From Phytophthora sp. 'mugwort' (lineage: Eukaryota > Oomycota > Peronosporomycetes > Peronosporales > Peronosporaceae), in the NCBI GenBank assembly GCA_033558025.1, contig JAUCEF010000011.1:1612001-1676000 (forward strand): DNA of 64,000 nucleotides, read 5' to 3'. The number at the start of each line of letters is the position of its first letter. The stretch's first letter is position 1. A program made the translations under genes and the position numbers. Below, one piece after another: positions 32,952-43,871 of the stretch. The notes under the pieces were generated by a model, which was given only the letters and a program-made list of their open reading frames with translations, was not told where the DNA came from and did not search any database.

Positions 32952-33900
32952 TCAGCGCAAGGTCCGGCACATTTTCACAAAAGGCGTAGCGTAGTCTTGA
33001 TAACAGGCTAATTCACACATAGTGATGTTTACCTCGAACGGGCCGTAGTGTTGATTGCTAACAATCGGCCCATCAAACCACACGCGAACGTCGAGTAAAG
33101 TGATGTCCGTCCCTTGGAGAGGATTCGACACAAACTCTATCTTCTTGTGATGCTTTAAGATTGCAAGCAGCCGCTTGTTGGCTGCATGGGGTAGGATCGC
33201 GTCCACAATATCGTCTTCCGTGGGATTCAGATGCTCTAAGAGCTGCATGTAACGGTGCACAAACGCGAACGTCGAACTCTACTGTGTGTCCTGTCGAATC
33301 ACTTAGCAGAGATCAGTCTTGAGCGTAGATAATATCACCAACAGAACAACAACGTTGAGGTTACATACATATTGCAATATTGGAATAGAAACATGCAAAA
33401 GCATACCTGAGTTTGGCCGACTGCTTCAGCGTACGGAGTCTCACCATGTGGGCCTGCGCTGCCGCCAAGTCGTCTTCGCAATCCTCCATGTCGACTTGGA
33501 GTGCTCTGTTAAGCCGATGGCTGGCGCAACCACCGAGTGGGACGCCGACGAGTGTTGCCAGATGGCGATTGACAGAACAGTTATACCTAACCAAAATTAG
33601 GCCATTGAGTAAGTTGCTTACCGCAATCGCGGGGTAGAATGTTTGCCAGGAACTGGAAGTGATCACACGCCGAGAGGTCGTCATCGAGGTCATCCCCAGC
33701 AGGGGAACCATGCAGCGGAGTCTTGATGACACCGTCGACTCGTAGCGCGCGAAGACAGCGACGAAATGCTCCGACGCGTGGCCCCAGCCGTCGAAAATGG
33801 GACCAAAGCGGTCGGGCATCTCCGTGGCAATCGTGCGTTCCGCAACCCTAGTGAGACCGTCCATCGCCCGGAGGAGTGCCTCGACACAAATAGGTCCAAA
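32952..33900 (-). pseudogene. hAT-like transposase fragment
   Basis: Minus frames carry MPDRFGPIFDGWGHASEHFV, then NCSVNRHLATLVGVPLGGCA followed by SHRLNRAL. This is the hAT signature where a target-domain Cys/His pair follows the DNxxxN motif. After a possible short intron (33355-33300) the frame continues at 33260 with YMQLLEHLNPTEDDIVDAIL. It lacks the N-terminal BED finger and the C-terminal dimerisation domain, so it is a truncated relic. Confidence 0.55.
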
Positions 33901-34226
33901 TTGGAATAGCTAAAAGATTAACAACACAAAAATTTAGTCGGGCTAAAAGCACACTAAGAATTTGTATGGGGCCGCCACCAACTTGCCGCATGGCAGCTGG
34001 GTTCTCGCAGAAACGCAGAGTTAGATTGTTCTTGATGATTCAGTCGATCCAGCCGTAGATGTTAAGGGCTGAGCTGTGCACGTAGCTCAGCATGGAGCCA
34101 GGTTCGGCGGTCGGGGCTGCGAGCATGACAGCCTCGTAGTCCCCGTGCTCCCAGCGCACATTTTGCATTAGGTTCAATTACCATTGCGACGGGTTTGCTT
34201 CCGCGCCGTGCCCCAACGGTAGTACT

Positions 34227-34271
34227 CCGAGATGACCCCATCATTGTCGTCGACAATGATGGGGTCATCTC
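34227..34271. repeat. 45-bp palindrome (22-bp perfect arms)
   Basis: CGAGATGACCCCATCATTGTCG, one central T, then its exact reverse complement. Frames on the two strands therefore both read MTPSLS..MMGSS here. Surrounding sequence (34060-34380) has no recognised gene. Confidence 0.95.
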
Positions 34272-34384
34272 GCGGTATCGCGGTGTGGACGGAATTAGAA
34301 GCCCGCGACTTGTGCGGGTATGAAGGCCGAGTTGCGTGGGCCGATGACGAAGGCCATATATGGTCAAGGGGGGTCGGGAAAGGG

Positions 34385-36590
34385 GGGGGGATTAAAATGT
34401 TTTTAATAAAAATATATTAAATTTATATTTAGCGCGCGCTTTAGCGGTCAAATGAAGAATTACTGACTGTTAGTGCTAGACCAAAACGAGAGGTTGAAGA
34501 TCTGTTCGTCGCGGCAACATCGGCACTCAGTTGGTTGGCTGTAAGAACTCCATAATATAAGGGTAATTATGGAAGGTGATTCTGTATTAAAAAATACGAA
34601 TTTATTCAGAGGATGCTGGAATAAATTATGCGATGGTTTCATAAAATATTAAAATATCATGCCATAGTCGGGATCCCTAGTATCTGCTCATGCATGCATT
34701 TCTTATTGATGGGTGGTCCAGCTCGTACATTTCTTTAATGTAAGGCACAATTACTGCAGTACATGTAGTTTACCCATCCACGTAAGCAAGCACGGACATT
34801 ACAATCAAAATATGCACGAGCTAGTTCACACACCAAGAATAATTATTCATGATCTGAGAAATAACAGTAAAATATGAGAAATACATTTCACTGTGTATTG
34901 TGCCATCATTGCTAGCGCCGTTCAGTTTCGCCACTGTCATCAACGTCAAGTGAATGGAATGGCAAAACAACTCGTCGTATGTGGTGTCTTTGAAGATCAT
35001 TGAACGTCAAGAACCAACAGAAACGACTTGGCCTCACCATGGATTGCAATTTTGTTGCTTGTTTTTCTTACTTAATATAATTGGAAGCTGATCTTGGGTT
35101 AAGTATTAAATGTCTGTGGTTCTCTTGAAGACCTAATTGCTGGGAGATCTGGCGTTTCGGGGATCCATCGGGCCATGTTTGTCCTTTTCGTTTTCTGCAA
35201 TGGCAAGACTATTGGACAGCAAAAACACAACCGACACTCTCATTACCGTTGTATGACGGTGGATATTCAAACCAAGGTAATTGCAAACTCTAGGTGGATT
35301 GCGCATCTAAACATTGCGGAAGCCCACGCAATACTAGCGACCGTTTTGCCGGATTTCCCAGTCCGTGATGTACCGCTAAGAATCGCCAGCGCCGGTAGAG
35401 CTCGGCTATAGTGGTCTAGTGCTCTTCAGGATATCCGACTGAGCCGTCGTATAACACGGGCCCAATATAGATCAAACACGCACAGAATAAGTTCATTCGA
35501 GCCACCTTAGTATTTGAATACTTCCTTCCTTACATGTCGAGTGGGGCCCATTAGGCAGATTCATGATTAGTAGACTGCGTCCATCCATAACATCCTGAAA
35601 CCGCAGAGAGATGCCAGCGCTCAGCGCAAGCGAGAAGCAAATTGTGCTACAGCAGCAAAAGTTTGCGGAGCACCTTGGGGTGGTTATGGTGATCAAAGTG
35701 TCATATACATCGATGGGCAGAAACGACAACAACGGGTGCGCAGTAGGGCGGAGTGAATGCAGCAGCACCGCCAGCAGTGTGGAAAGAGGCACAGCACGTT
35801 AGTTCAGCAACCGATCTACATCTGTGTGCATCACCATTTGTCCTTTATGGTAGTATTGTTTTGGTGTGGCGCGCATAAATAATCCCTCAACGCGTTTGTA
35901 TTTATAAAAAGCAGCAAGAGTTGGTATGGAAAAGACGCCGGCGGCTAAAAGAATATGCTTGCACTGAACGCAGAACATGACGCAAAGTTTTATTACTATG
36001 TTGATGAAGATATTAGAAGCATCAGAATCAAGCGATACTCTTGTAAGGCGCGAACCTGTCGACAGGTCTACTTGACTGAATGATGTCCATTCTTTTCCAT
36101 ATTTTGAACGGCTTCAACGACGGTACGTTGTTCATGATGAATATTTTGTGACGGATGCGAAAGGGAAGGAAGGTCAGTTACGAAGCGCAAGCGAAAATGC
36201 TTCCGTCAAGAACGGTTGGAGAAAAAACACTCAGTTAGCCCGTCATATCGGATTTGATCAGCGCGACAACGGCAGAAGCGACAGCGGTTACAAAGAGTGT
36301 CATTGTGGAGTTGCTCAGCTTGGCGTTCCATTGCTATCAATAATGGACACGAGGAGGGACACGAGTAGAACTGATGGTGTATGTTGGGTTCGCACCTCTG
36401 CAACGCGGACGTTGCCGAACAGCGCATTATTACGTAGTATGCCTTATGTATATCGTTTTGATTAAATAATCGTGATGCCACACCAGAGAAAAGCTAGCAT
36501 AAAACTTGAAGCCCGAATAAAAACACAAAATGGGACGGATACTCGAAAAATAGCTCGATACTGCTGCGATCTAAATCATCATAATCTGTT
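34385..36590. other. AT-rich repeat-poor stretch, no gene seen
   Basis: Mostly AT-rich, with short frames only. A plus frame at 35175-35411 and opposing frames at 35493-35802 and 36148-36481 have no recognisable motif. Probably ancient transposon debris. Confidence 0.35.
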
Positions 36591-36596
36591 AATGGG

Positions 36597-36772
36597 GTAA
36601 TATCGCAAAAGCACTGTCGCCAAAAGGCAGCCCAGCTACGTATCGACCTACCCTCATACAAGATATGATCGTATTATCATATATTGTATGATCGTATGTC
36701 GATACGTCATACAATATATGATCGTAGGTCGACACGTAGCTGGGCTGTTTCTTGGCGACATTGCAAATACGT
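36597..36772. mobile_element. short MITE-like foldback element
   Basis: The left side (about 36601-36651, TGTCGCCAAAAGGCAGCCCA then GCTACGTATCGACCTAC) is an imperfect inverted copy of the right side (about 36720-36770, GTAGGTCGACACGTAGCTGG then GCTGTTTCTTGGCGACATTG). The core is AT-rich and itself palindromic (TATGATCGTA repeats). No coding capacity. Exact termini and target duplication were not resolved. Confidence 0.6.
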
Positions 36773-37557
36773 ATATCCACTTTCGACCCATAGCGGATAT
36801 ATGTATCTTGTACGCCAGGCAGAGTCTAACCCGCTCGAATATAAATGTCGGCAGCCAACGGGCCTCTTTTTGAGCAAGACGAAATATACATGGTTGACCC
36901 CATACGAATGGAATGTAGTTCGGCTTAAGCCTTCGTTTCCAACAGAGGTGTTATCGAATCAGCCTTCTTAATGTTTTGAATATCGACCACACTGGTAGCC
37001 TAAAAAAAAAAACTTCGAATCCGACAGCGTAGCACATGAGTATATACAGCCATATATAGGATTGAACATATCTCTATTGACAACAGATATATATGTGGCG
37101 CGCATCCTAGGCTGCGTTCCGTCTTGGTCAGCCTTCATGTAGCCAAATCGAGTTGCTAGGGTATCACCCTCGCAGCATTTACGCCCCGATGAATTGATGC
37201 AGTATTTCCAGGGAGGCCACATCAGATTCCAGATCATAGCAATGGAGTTATGAGCGAAACAAACTCGTATTGTTCGTGCTCCATCATTGACAAACATAGC
37301 GATCATAAAACAGCGAACTGCTAGGGCTCCTTTTCTCCCGTTAATTTGACGCCTACACCACGGTTCCGCCGGGGTACTCTACGCTTCAAACCCTTACAAC
37401 AGTGCTAAATCAACAACAAGTCGACGCTTATCGAGCACACAAAAGAGCACCCATAATCACGATACAAGTGCAACAAACTTGATCATGTGGGGTATCCGTT
37501 GGGCGCATAGAACAAGCCGGGTCGTAAACGAGCCACCTGATCCATTCAAAAACCAAG
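36773..37557. other. no gene seen
   Basis: Only short unrecognised frames: plus 36684-36971 and minus 36968-37306. Just before the pogo-like copy there is no obvious terminal repeat. Confidence 0.3.
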
Positions 37558-39484
37558 ATGCCCTTCGAGAAGAAGGTTCTTGCGCGCGCATTTCTCTGTG
37601 TTTCACGTTGGAACCAGCTCCGAGAGAGCACACGCCGTGAGAGCAGATCGCGCCGAGTCAGCTCCCACTTTAAGATCTGGATATGCTTCACTAGGAGCGG
37701 AGCTGTGGGCGCTTATGGCCAGGGATTGGGCCACCGTGGGAGCAGGCGGTGGACGTGATGCACGGATTATCAATCTGTAAAGCGGCGCGCACTTTCCCCG
37801 GAGTGGAAGGAGAGGCTCTGCGGCGTCGGGTCACGGCCTCGTCGACATGCATGCCATACAGGGGCGGTAGCCGGTGTATATGGCTCGCGAACATGAGCAA
37901 GGCATTCTCGAAGTGGTGGCAGCGCGTTCTCATAGGTTCTGTGTCGAAGAGTCCGAACTATGCTACATTAGACGGCAGTGTGCGCTGGAAAATAATCCAG
38001 CGGGACGGGTGCCACCCGCCTTTCCACAAGTGGTGGATCTGTCGGTTTGCCAAGAGGCACAAAAAAGAGCTGTCATGGCGGAAGCAACAGATTCTGGATG
38101 AAAAGCGAGTAGATCATTCAACCGAGGAAACTGTTCGTGGTTATACTAGTAGACTGGAACATGTTGTTCGTGGAGTCGCCGCATAATGCATTTGGAATTG
38201 CGATGAGACTGGTGTGTGTGCTCAAGGGAATGTGAAGGCAAGGATTCTGTACTCGAGGAGACTCACGGCGAACACTTGTCGCTCGCATACCGCGAGAATG
38301 TGACCATGATGGGATGTGTTAACGCAACAGGGGTTCTGCTCCTCCGATGTACATTTTCGCTGCAGAACATGCAAACTCGGGTGGCTTGATTGTGCTGTGG
38401 ACGGAGCTGTATGCGCGATGACCGAAAGTAGTAATATCAACGAGAATGTCTTCTTGCATTTGCTGAAGTGTTCTGTTCGCAGCATCGGTCCAGTGCGACC
38501 TCGGGTGTTAATCATGGACGGTCATTTATCTCATCTATCGCAGCAGGCTGTTGACTATGCTATCGCAAACCTACGTCAAGTTGTTCCTGCTACCGTCGCA
38601 CACGCCATAATTTCTGCAACCGCTGGACGTCAGTGTTTTTCAGACATTTGAAGCATGCTCTAATGACGCTATGGTAGCTTTCCCTCTGTTGAAAGGTCTG
38701 GTGACGCAGTGCTTCCTACGCAGGACGATATTCCAGCTCCTACTCGTGTCCCGTTCGAAAAGGCATTTTCACCGACACGTATTCGCCGCGGCTTCTTCAA
38801 GACCGGCATTTTTTTTAATGTTGACACTATGATGGAAATGATGGTCGGTACGCTTTCGACCCAGCACAAGAAGCAGCTTCTTCATTACGCAGCTCTTGAA
38901 ACCGCGGCATTTGAATTCCAGCTTACGAACCGTCAGAAACAAAGCCTGCAGCGCGAAGGCTTGGATCTTGATGCGCTGAATGTGGTTGCCTTGCCTTCCA
39001 CTCGAAGGACCTGGTGACCCCGCAGGTGAATGTTCAAACGCGTGGCTCATTTGTAACCCCGTCGATGACCGAGGGGGTTCTTCTGACTAGCGCTAAAATG
39101 CGTGAGGCGTTCAACGCCCATGCAAAACTCAAGGACATGCGTGCGCAGGACACGGAGTCGCACCGCCTCCGCCGATACACTAGGCGCCTCGAAGCGGACC
39201 GCATGAAGGCGGCGATGCGGCCAGCCTCGAAACAGGAGCTGGCGAAACGACGAGCGATGCACGTAGAGGACGTAGCGGCTCTGAAGCTCGCAGGGCCGCA
39301 CAACGCTACGAAGCCGCCCAACGCAAGGCTAAAGGCAAGATCGCTGCGCAGACCGCGAAGGCGGGTCAGCGAGCCGCCAACCAAAGAGCGGACGTCGTTT
39401 GGCAGCACTCGAGGGGGATGCTTCCAAGCCACAGCGAAAGCGAAGAGTGCTTCAAGACATCGCGACCGCCATACAAAACCTTAG
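37558..39484 (+). pseudogene. pogo/Tigger-like transposase, full-length but broken
   Basis: Successive plus frames cover nearly the whole protein. An HTH region at 37749-38186 has SICKAARTFPGVEGEALRRR then GLEKAF-type and HPPFHKWWICRFAKRHKKEL strings. Around 38195 lie CDETGVC and RILYSRR (first DDE Asp region), and at 38513 MDGHLSHLS (second Asp). Near 38626 comes QPLDV-type text. At 38709-39017 and 39014-39484 the C-terminal region shows PFEKAFSPTRIRRGFFKTGI and a Lys/Arg/Ala-rich coiled coil. At least four frameshifts or stops inactivate it. Confidence 0.65.
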
Positions 39485-40037
39485 TTAGTGGGAGTGGTTT
39501 GCTTTGTGCTCCCGTGCGTTGTGTCGAGAATTTGGTCTGCATACATTTACCGAGATAATAGAAAAGCGGCTCTTTATATACAAACCGCGGATAGTACAAC
39601 GATTGGACGGGCTTGGCACCAGCTCGAGGCTTCAGCCACATTAGTAACTCTTTAAAGTCATTCGCAAATACTAATCGTAATTAATTGCATAAACCGTAGA
39701 GGTTTTCGGCTTAAAATGAAGAACATAGTCCTGCATAAATGTCGTCACGCCCGCATTGTTGTTTCCACATCGTCGCCTGCAGGGCGCTAAGGATTTCATC
39801 GCTCACAACAGTCCTTCTGTTGCGAGAAAACCACGGACGATTCCGCGTACGTACATCATAACGTATTCCCTCCGATGATATTATTCTTGACAGTATCTAC
39901 CTCACTAGCAGGTCCACGACATCTTCCAAATCCGCGGACACGGAAATTGTGGTATATCGGCAATTACAATATTTATCCAAATAGTTACGAGCGGAAGGAA
40001 ACCCAGCAGAAAAGTTTTTGCTACATATGAATATCTT
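39485..40037. other. no gene seen
   Basis: A 553-bp stretch between the pogo relic and the Tc1/mariner-like foldback. Only a 91-aa minus frame without recognisable content. Composition becomes AT-rich towards the right. Confidence 0.3.
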
Positions 40038-40039
40038 TA

Positions 40040-40833
40040 CAGTGCTGGCCAAAAAGTTAGAACTCCCAATAACTTTCAAATAACTTAGCCAATCGGTGGC
40101 GTTTCCCCACTTAGCTGTAGTGTTTTCACGCTGAATAAGCCAACCAAATTTGAGTACAATCAGGCTAATATTGAGAGACTTTGATATTTACACGGGTTTG
40201 TATTTGAGACTACATAATGTGTACACTAGGTGATTTCGTAAGGGCTTACCGCTCTTCTCCTTATTTGTCCAGCAAACTCACATCTCTTTCTCACGAGTGG
40301 AGCAGTGTTATTCAATGCCCACCCCTTATCTACTATCTGCTATAACTTAGGATCGACGGAAGTGTTGCTATAACCTCTAGCCTCTGTAACAAACTATTAA
40401 CAATTGCTCAATACAACGTCTGTCTATTTTCTATTCAAAAATCCCGCACGAATGCACTGCATTTTCTTGCTGTTATGAGAGGTGGAAGCGAGCCAGTGTG
40501 AAGCTGAACTTTGTGAATAGACTCCTACGTGTGCTGTGATACTCCAGGGGCAGCGTAAGTTTGCCGTCGACTGCTCTCGGAGCCCCCCCCCCCTCCCTAT
40601 TCGTTTCCACCGGATTATGCGCCAAACTCACCTAATGTACACATTGTGTACATATTAGCATACTAAAATCAAGTTATTAGTAGTTCTAACCTATTTTAGT
40701 CTCACATACAAACCCGTGTATAGAAAGTCTCAATACTACCCTGATTGTATCTAACAACCGCTGTCTGTAATTCTGAGGCCAAAATGGGCCCATTTGGTGG
40801 CAACTCAATTCATAAGTATTCCGGATTTGCCAG
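40040..40833. mobile_element. Tc1/mariner-type non-autonomous foldback (MITE)
   Basis: Left end CAGTGCTGGCCAAAAAGTTA and right end (reverse complement) begin ACTGGCAAATCCGGAATACT, flanked by TA on both sides (40038-40039, 40834-40835). Subterminal inverted copies share ACAATCAGG.TA.TATTGAGA, ACACGGGTTTGTAT.TGAGAC and ATGTGTACA..AGGTG. About 794 bp with no transposase: a deletion derivative or MITE of a mariner-like family. The TIRs have drifted. Confidence 0.65.
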
Positions 40834-40944
40834 TATCATTCTCAAATTTACGGAGCAAAGAGCTTACTTTATTTCAACCGCCATGTGGCCTGTAGATAAG
40901 CCACATGGACAGTTAAAATAAAGTCAATGCTAGTGTTGGGCTCG

Positions 40945-41311
40945 AGTCAGATACACCTCCACTGCCAGCTTCTTTTCCGTCGCCAGTAACTACTCCAAAT
41001 CCAGCAACTGCTTCACCGTCAACCATTCTTCACAACCAGCACCGTTGGCTGCTTCTAAAATACCGGAACCTACTTCACGACCAGCACCTATTCTACGACC
41101 AGCAACTCGTCTACAGCCAGCATCGTCTCCTTCGACAGCTACTTATCCTCCAGCAGCAACTTCTCCACAACCAGCACCTTCTCCCGCGGCAGGTACTTCT
41201 CCACAGCCAGTACCTCCTCCTCCGGCAGCAACTTCTCCACGACCAGCAATTTCTCCTCCGGCATCAACTTCTTCACAGCCAGCATCGTCTCCGCAGCCAA
41301 TACCGGGCTAA
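40945..41311 (+). pseudogene. Pro/Ser/Thr-rich repeat protein relic
   Basis: A frame of 88 aa at 41045-41311 is built from imperfect 24- to 27-bp units (CCAGCAACTTCTCCACAACC-like) coding PAATSPQPAPSP-type repeats and stops after PQPIPG. Upstream, 40960-41035 codes the same repeat type (SFPSPVTTPNPATASPSTI) in a frame one base off. It resembles the mucin-like tails of secreted oomycete wall proteins or glycosidases such as the GH6 here. No signal peptide or catalytic domain remains upstream, so it is probably the decayed 3' end of such a gene. Confidence 0.45.
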
Positions 41312-42239
41312 TACCGACTCTGAGCACCACGACAGCCCGTCAGATAACATCGGAATTCTTTGTGCGACAGGGTGGGGATATTTCCTCGGGATACCGGATT
41401 CAAGAGGTTAAGCAATATTAGATCAGGGAGTCCCACAGCCCTTGCTACCGTCCCGACAATCGCGCCATTGGATAGCGGCAAGTGGAGTCGGGATATGCCG
41501 ATGCGGGATGGGTAGCGTCATGCTCAGCTTCAGTTAGGACGCCCGGAAAGGAGCTAAGTTATCGTTTGCAAGACATGATTCGACGAAGCGATAGTTTTCA
41601 CTCCACACTACAGTTTGACCAAATTTTTCATCCCGGAATACTTTTGGTCGGAAATGCCATCAGAATTACAGGCAATGGTTGTTACAAATTTATAAATTTG
41701 TTTGGTTCTACAGCTGAGTCAAAGTTGAGCTAAGTTAGGTTGAAAGTTATGGGGTGTTCAAACCTTTTTTTTTTTTTTGACCATTACTTAGCGAGCAATA
41801 ATATTAAATAAATGAAGTAGAAAAATGTAAAGGTACTTATCATGATATTTCATTTCTAGGCATCGCCAGTGAGTTACGGACGGTAAGGCCCTGGTCAGAT
41901 AGCGGAAAGAGATGGTAAATCGACTCAATCCGATCAATCGCACAGCTCGTCTGACAATCCGAGCCAATCCGATTACGATTCGACTAGGTCCGAGCGATTC
42001 CGATCAGGTTTCGACTGAATTCGATTGTCGATATACCGTTTGACAGGCAAAATCTTACAAAATGAAAGGGAATTGAGATCAGAAATACAAAAACACGCAA
42101 ATGTAGAGTGACAAAGCGGGATTTAATTGGTTGAAACTATGCCAACATTACCTTTTGGCCTCCCTTCAAATCTCTCATGGTTGATATCCGCGGGTATTGA
42201 TAAACCATCGGACGATGGCCCCGGTGACGCATGAGCTAC
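41312..42239. other. no gene; CCGATT-rich patch
   Basis: Contains a poly-T tract (about 41766-41779) and, at 41920-42050, a patch dense in CCGATT/CGATTC words of variable spacing. An 83-aa frame at 41482-41733 lacks recognisable content. Confidence 0.35.
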
Positions 42240-42962
42240 TCGGCGTTCAGCTAAGTGCTCGCGACCTATCTGAAGCACGTGGAGGCCGAGATCCTGCGCA
42301 AGTCGACGAAGGGCCTGTACGACGGAGACGTGGAGCTACCCGCTCGTGATGGCTCGCTCGACCTCCGAGATTGCGTTGCTGAAGAAGCCGTAACCAGGAG
42401 AAGTATGTCGACGACCTGGTGACGATCTTGAGCGGTGTGCTCAGCGGCGACTTGAAGAAGGTGGTCCTGATCACTATGCGCGGCGAGGTGGCTGACCCCA
42501 CCGCGTCTGTCCACACGAGCGCGAAGTCTGCTGCGGACGCGGACGCCGTCTCCGCCCGCGTGGACTCGGGCGAAATGTGGTGCTGAGCCCGGCGGAGCAC
42601 ATGCGCAACATCAACAGTGCGTTCGTGGCGAAGTCTAAGGCAGATCTCGTGGGCGCGGTCACGGTGGCGTTCTCTGTCGACGCCAAGCATGCGCTGCTGT
42701 TTGTGGTGCGCTCCGTATTGGAGCCAGTGGGCTGTTTGCGGGGATCGAGGAGACGTTGAAGGGTTCTAGCAAGGACGCGTATGGCCTGAGTGCGTGTGTT
42801 GGGTGATACTACCGCCTCCTTGTGCGCATTCGCATCGTGCACATGCATCTGTACCATCAGGAGCTGCACGCACGTATCCAGGCCGTGGTGAGCGGCGAGT
42901 ACAGCCCGCTGCTCTGTCCGTGTTTGACGCGGCCAAGGTGGAGTTTATTGCGTAGTACGGTA
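42240..42962 (+). pseudogene. annexin pseudogene
   Basis: Read with several frame changes, the plus strand codes annexin-like segments. They are HVEAEILRKSTKGLYDGD, then EKYVDDLVTILSGVLSGDLKK with VVLITM (the repeat-end motif). VLSPAEHMRNIN..AFVAKSKADLVGA follows. Next are EETLKGSSKDAYGLSA, YHQELHARIQAVVSGEYSPL and a terminal LSVFDAAKVEFIA followed by TAG at 42953. At least five frameshifts or stops and missing N-terminal sequence make it non-functional. GC content is higher than in the flanking repeat DNA, as expected for a former gene. Annexins are Ca2+-dependent membrane proteins, reported from Phytophthora walls and membranes. Confidence 0.55.
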
Positions 42963-43870
42963 GTTGTCCCGCCGATAGCAGAAAGCAAACAGACACTTAG
43001 TTTCTTATGCTTACACCTCGACCGCCGCTGCGGCTTCTCTCTTGAGTCTGCTTCTCCGTTCCCAATGCAAAACACAATTTGATCCCTGGCAAATGGTCCT
43101 CTCTCGATCCTACTGTTAGATTTTCTGCTCTTCGCCCTTCGACCATCTATTTCCTCTGGGACTTCGCGTTCATCATCCCAACTTGCAGTACCAGCTCCTT
43201 GCACGACCTGCATCGTAATAGAGTTCGGTGCTGCATCGGGATCTGCTTCGGCAAGCGCTGCTGTGAGCAGCTCGAGCGCTGTTGTGGGTGCCTCGGCGGT
43301 GCTGTGAGCGGTGCCATTGGCGCCAGTGTGTTAATGGAGGAGGAGGCGAACATTTCGTCGAGTTCTGCTGTGCACGAGAGTGGTATGGAGAGCGTGTCGG
43401 CTGGCCCGGAATCGGTAACGTCTGCTGCCAGCGGCGGGGAGAGCTCTGCTGCGCTGGTGACTGCCGGCAGTGCTGCGATGGACAGCCTGTATGCCCACTA
43501 TGCACGTGAGAGCAGCATTAAGTCGATGGCTTCTCTGCCGATATGGATGCGTCTGCATAGGAGATCTTGCGCGTGTGCACTGGTGTTGGAGGCTTCGGAC
43601 AAGGCTGCGTTGGACTCGCTGATGGTATCGAAGAGTGTGGAGCTGATTGTGGCGCGCTCGGTACTGGTTGTGTTGTCGGTGAGGTTCTGTGTGCCGACGA
43701 TGAGTGGGTAAGTGATATGCAATGGCAATATCCTGTCGTTTCTTACATGCAAGGTATTAACGTGTATTGCTGTCGCTAGTACAGTCTGGCGAGTGGAAGC
43801 AGACACAAGGCGGTGTGAGTGGAGCTATCAATTCTCGTTGGCTGCTAGCTTGTCGGTGGCTTCGTTGAAC
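42963..43870. other. unassigned frames downstream of hAT relic
   Basis: Opposing frames of 70-210 aa run over 43079-43806. The Ser/Ala/Glu-rich plus frame (EEEANISSSSAVHESGMESV) and its minus counterparts show no recognisable family. Base composition favours G/T on the plus strand. Possibly part of the neighbouring transposon's 3' flank. Confidence 0.3.
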
Positions 43871-43871
43871 T

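Noticed and set aside
32741..32989. Frame beginning with a hydrophobic, signal-peptide-like stretch
   Set aside because: It opens without an ATG, lies in repeat debris and has no RXLR or other effector motif.
41139..41330. Minus frame of Val/Glu/Lys/Leu repeats
   Set aside because: Antisense reading of the Pro/Ser/Thr repeat, not an independent coiled coil.
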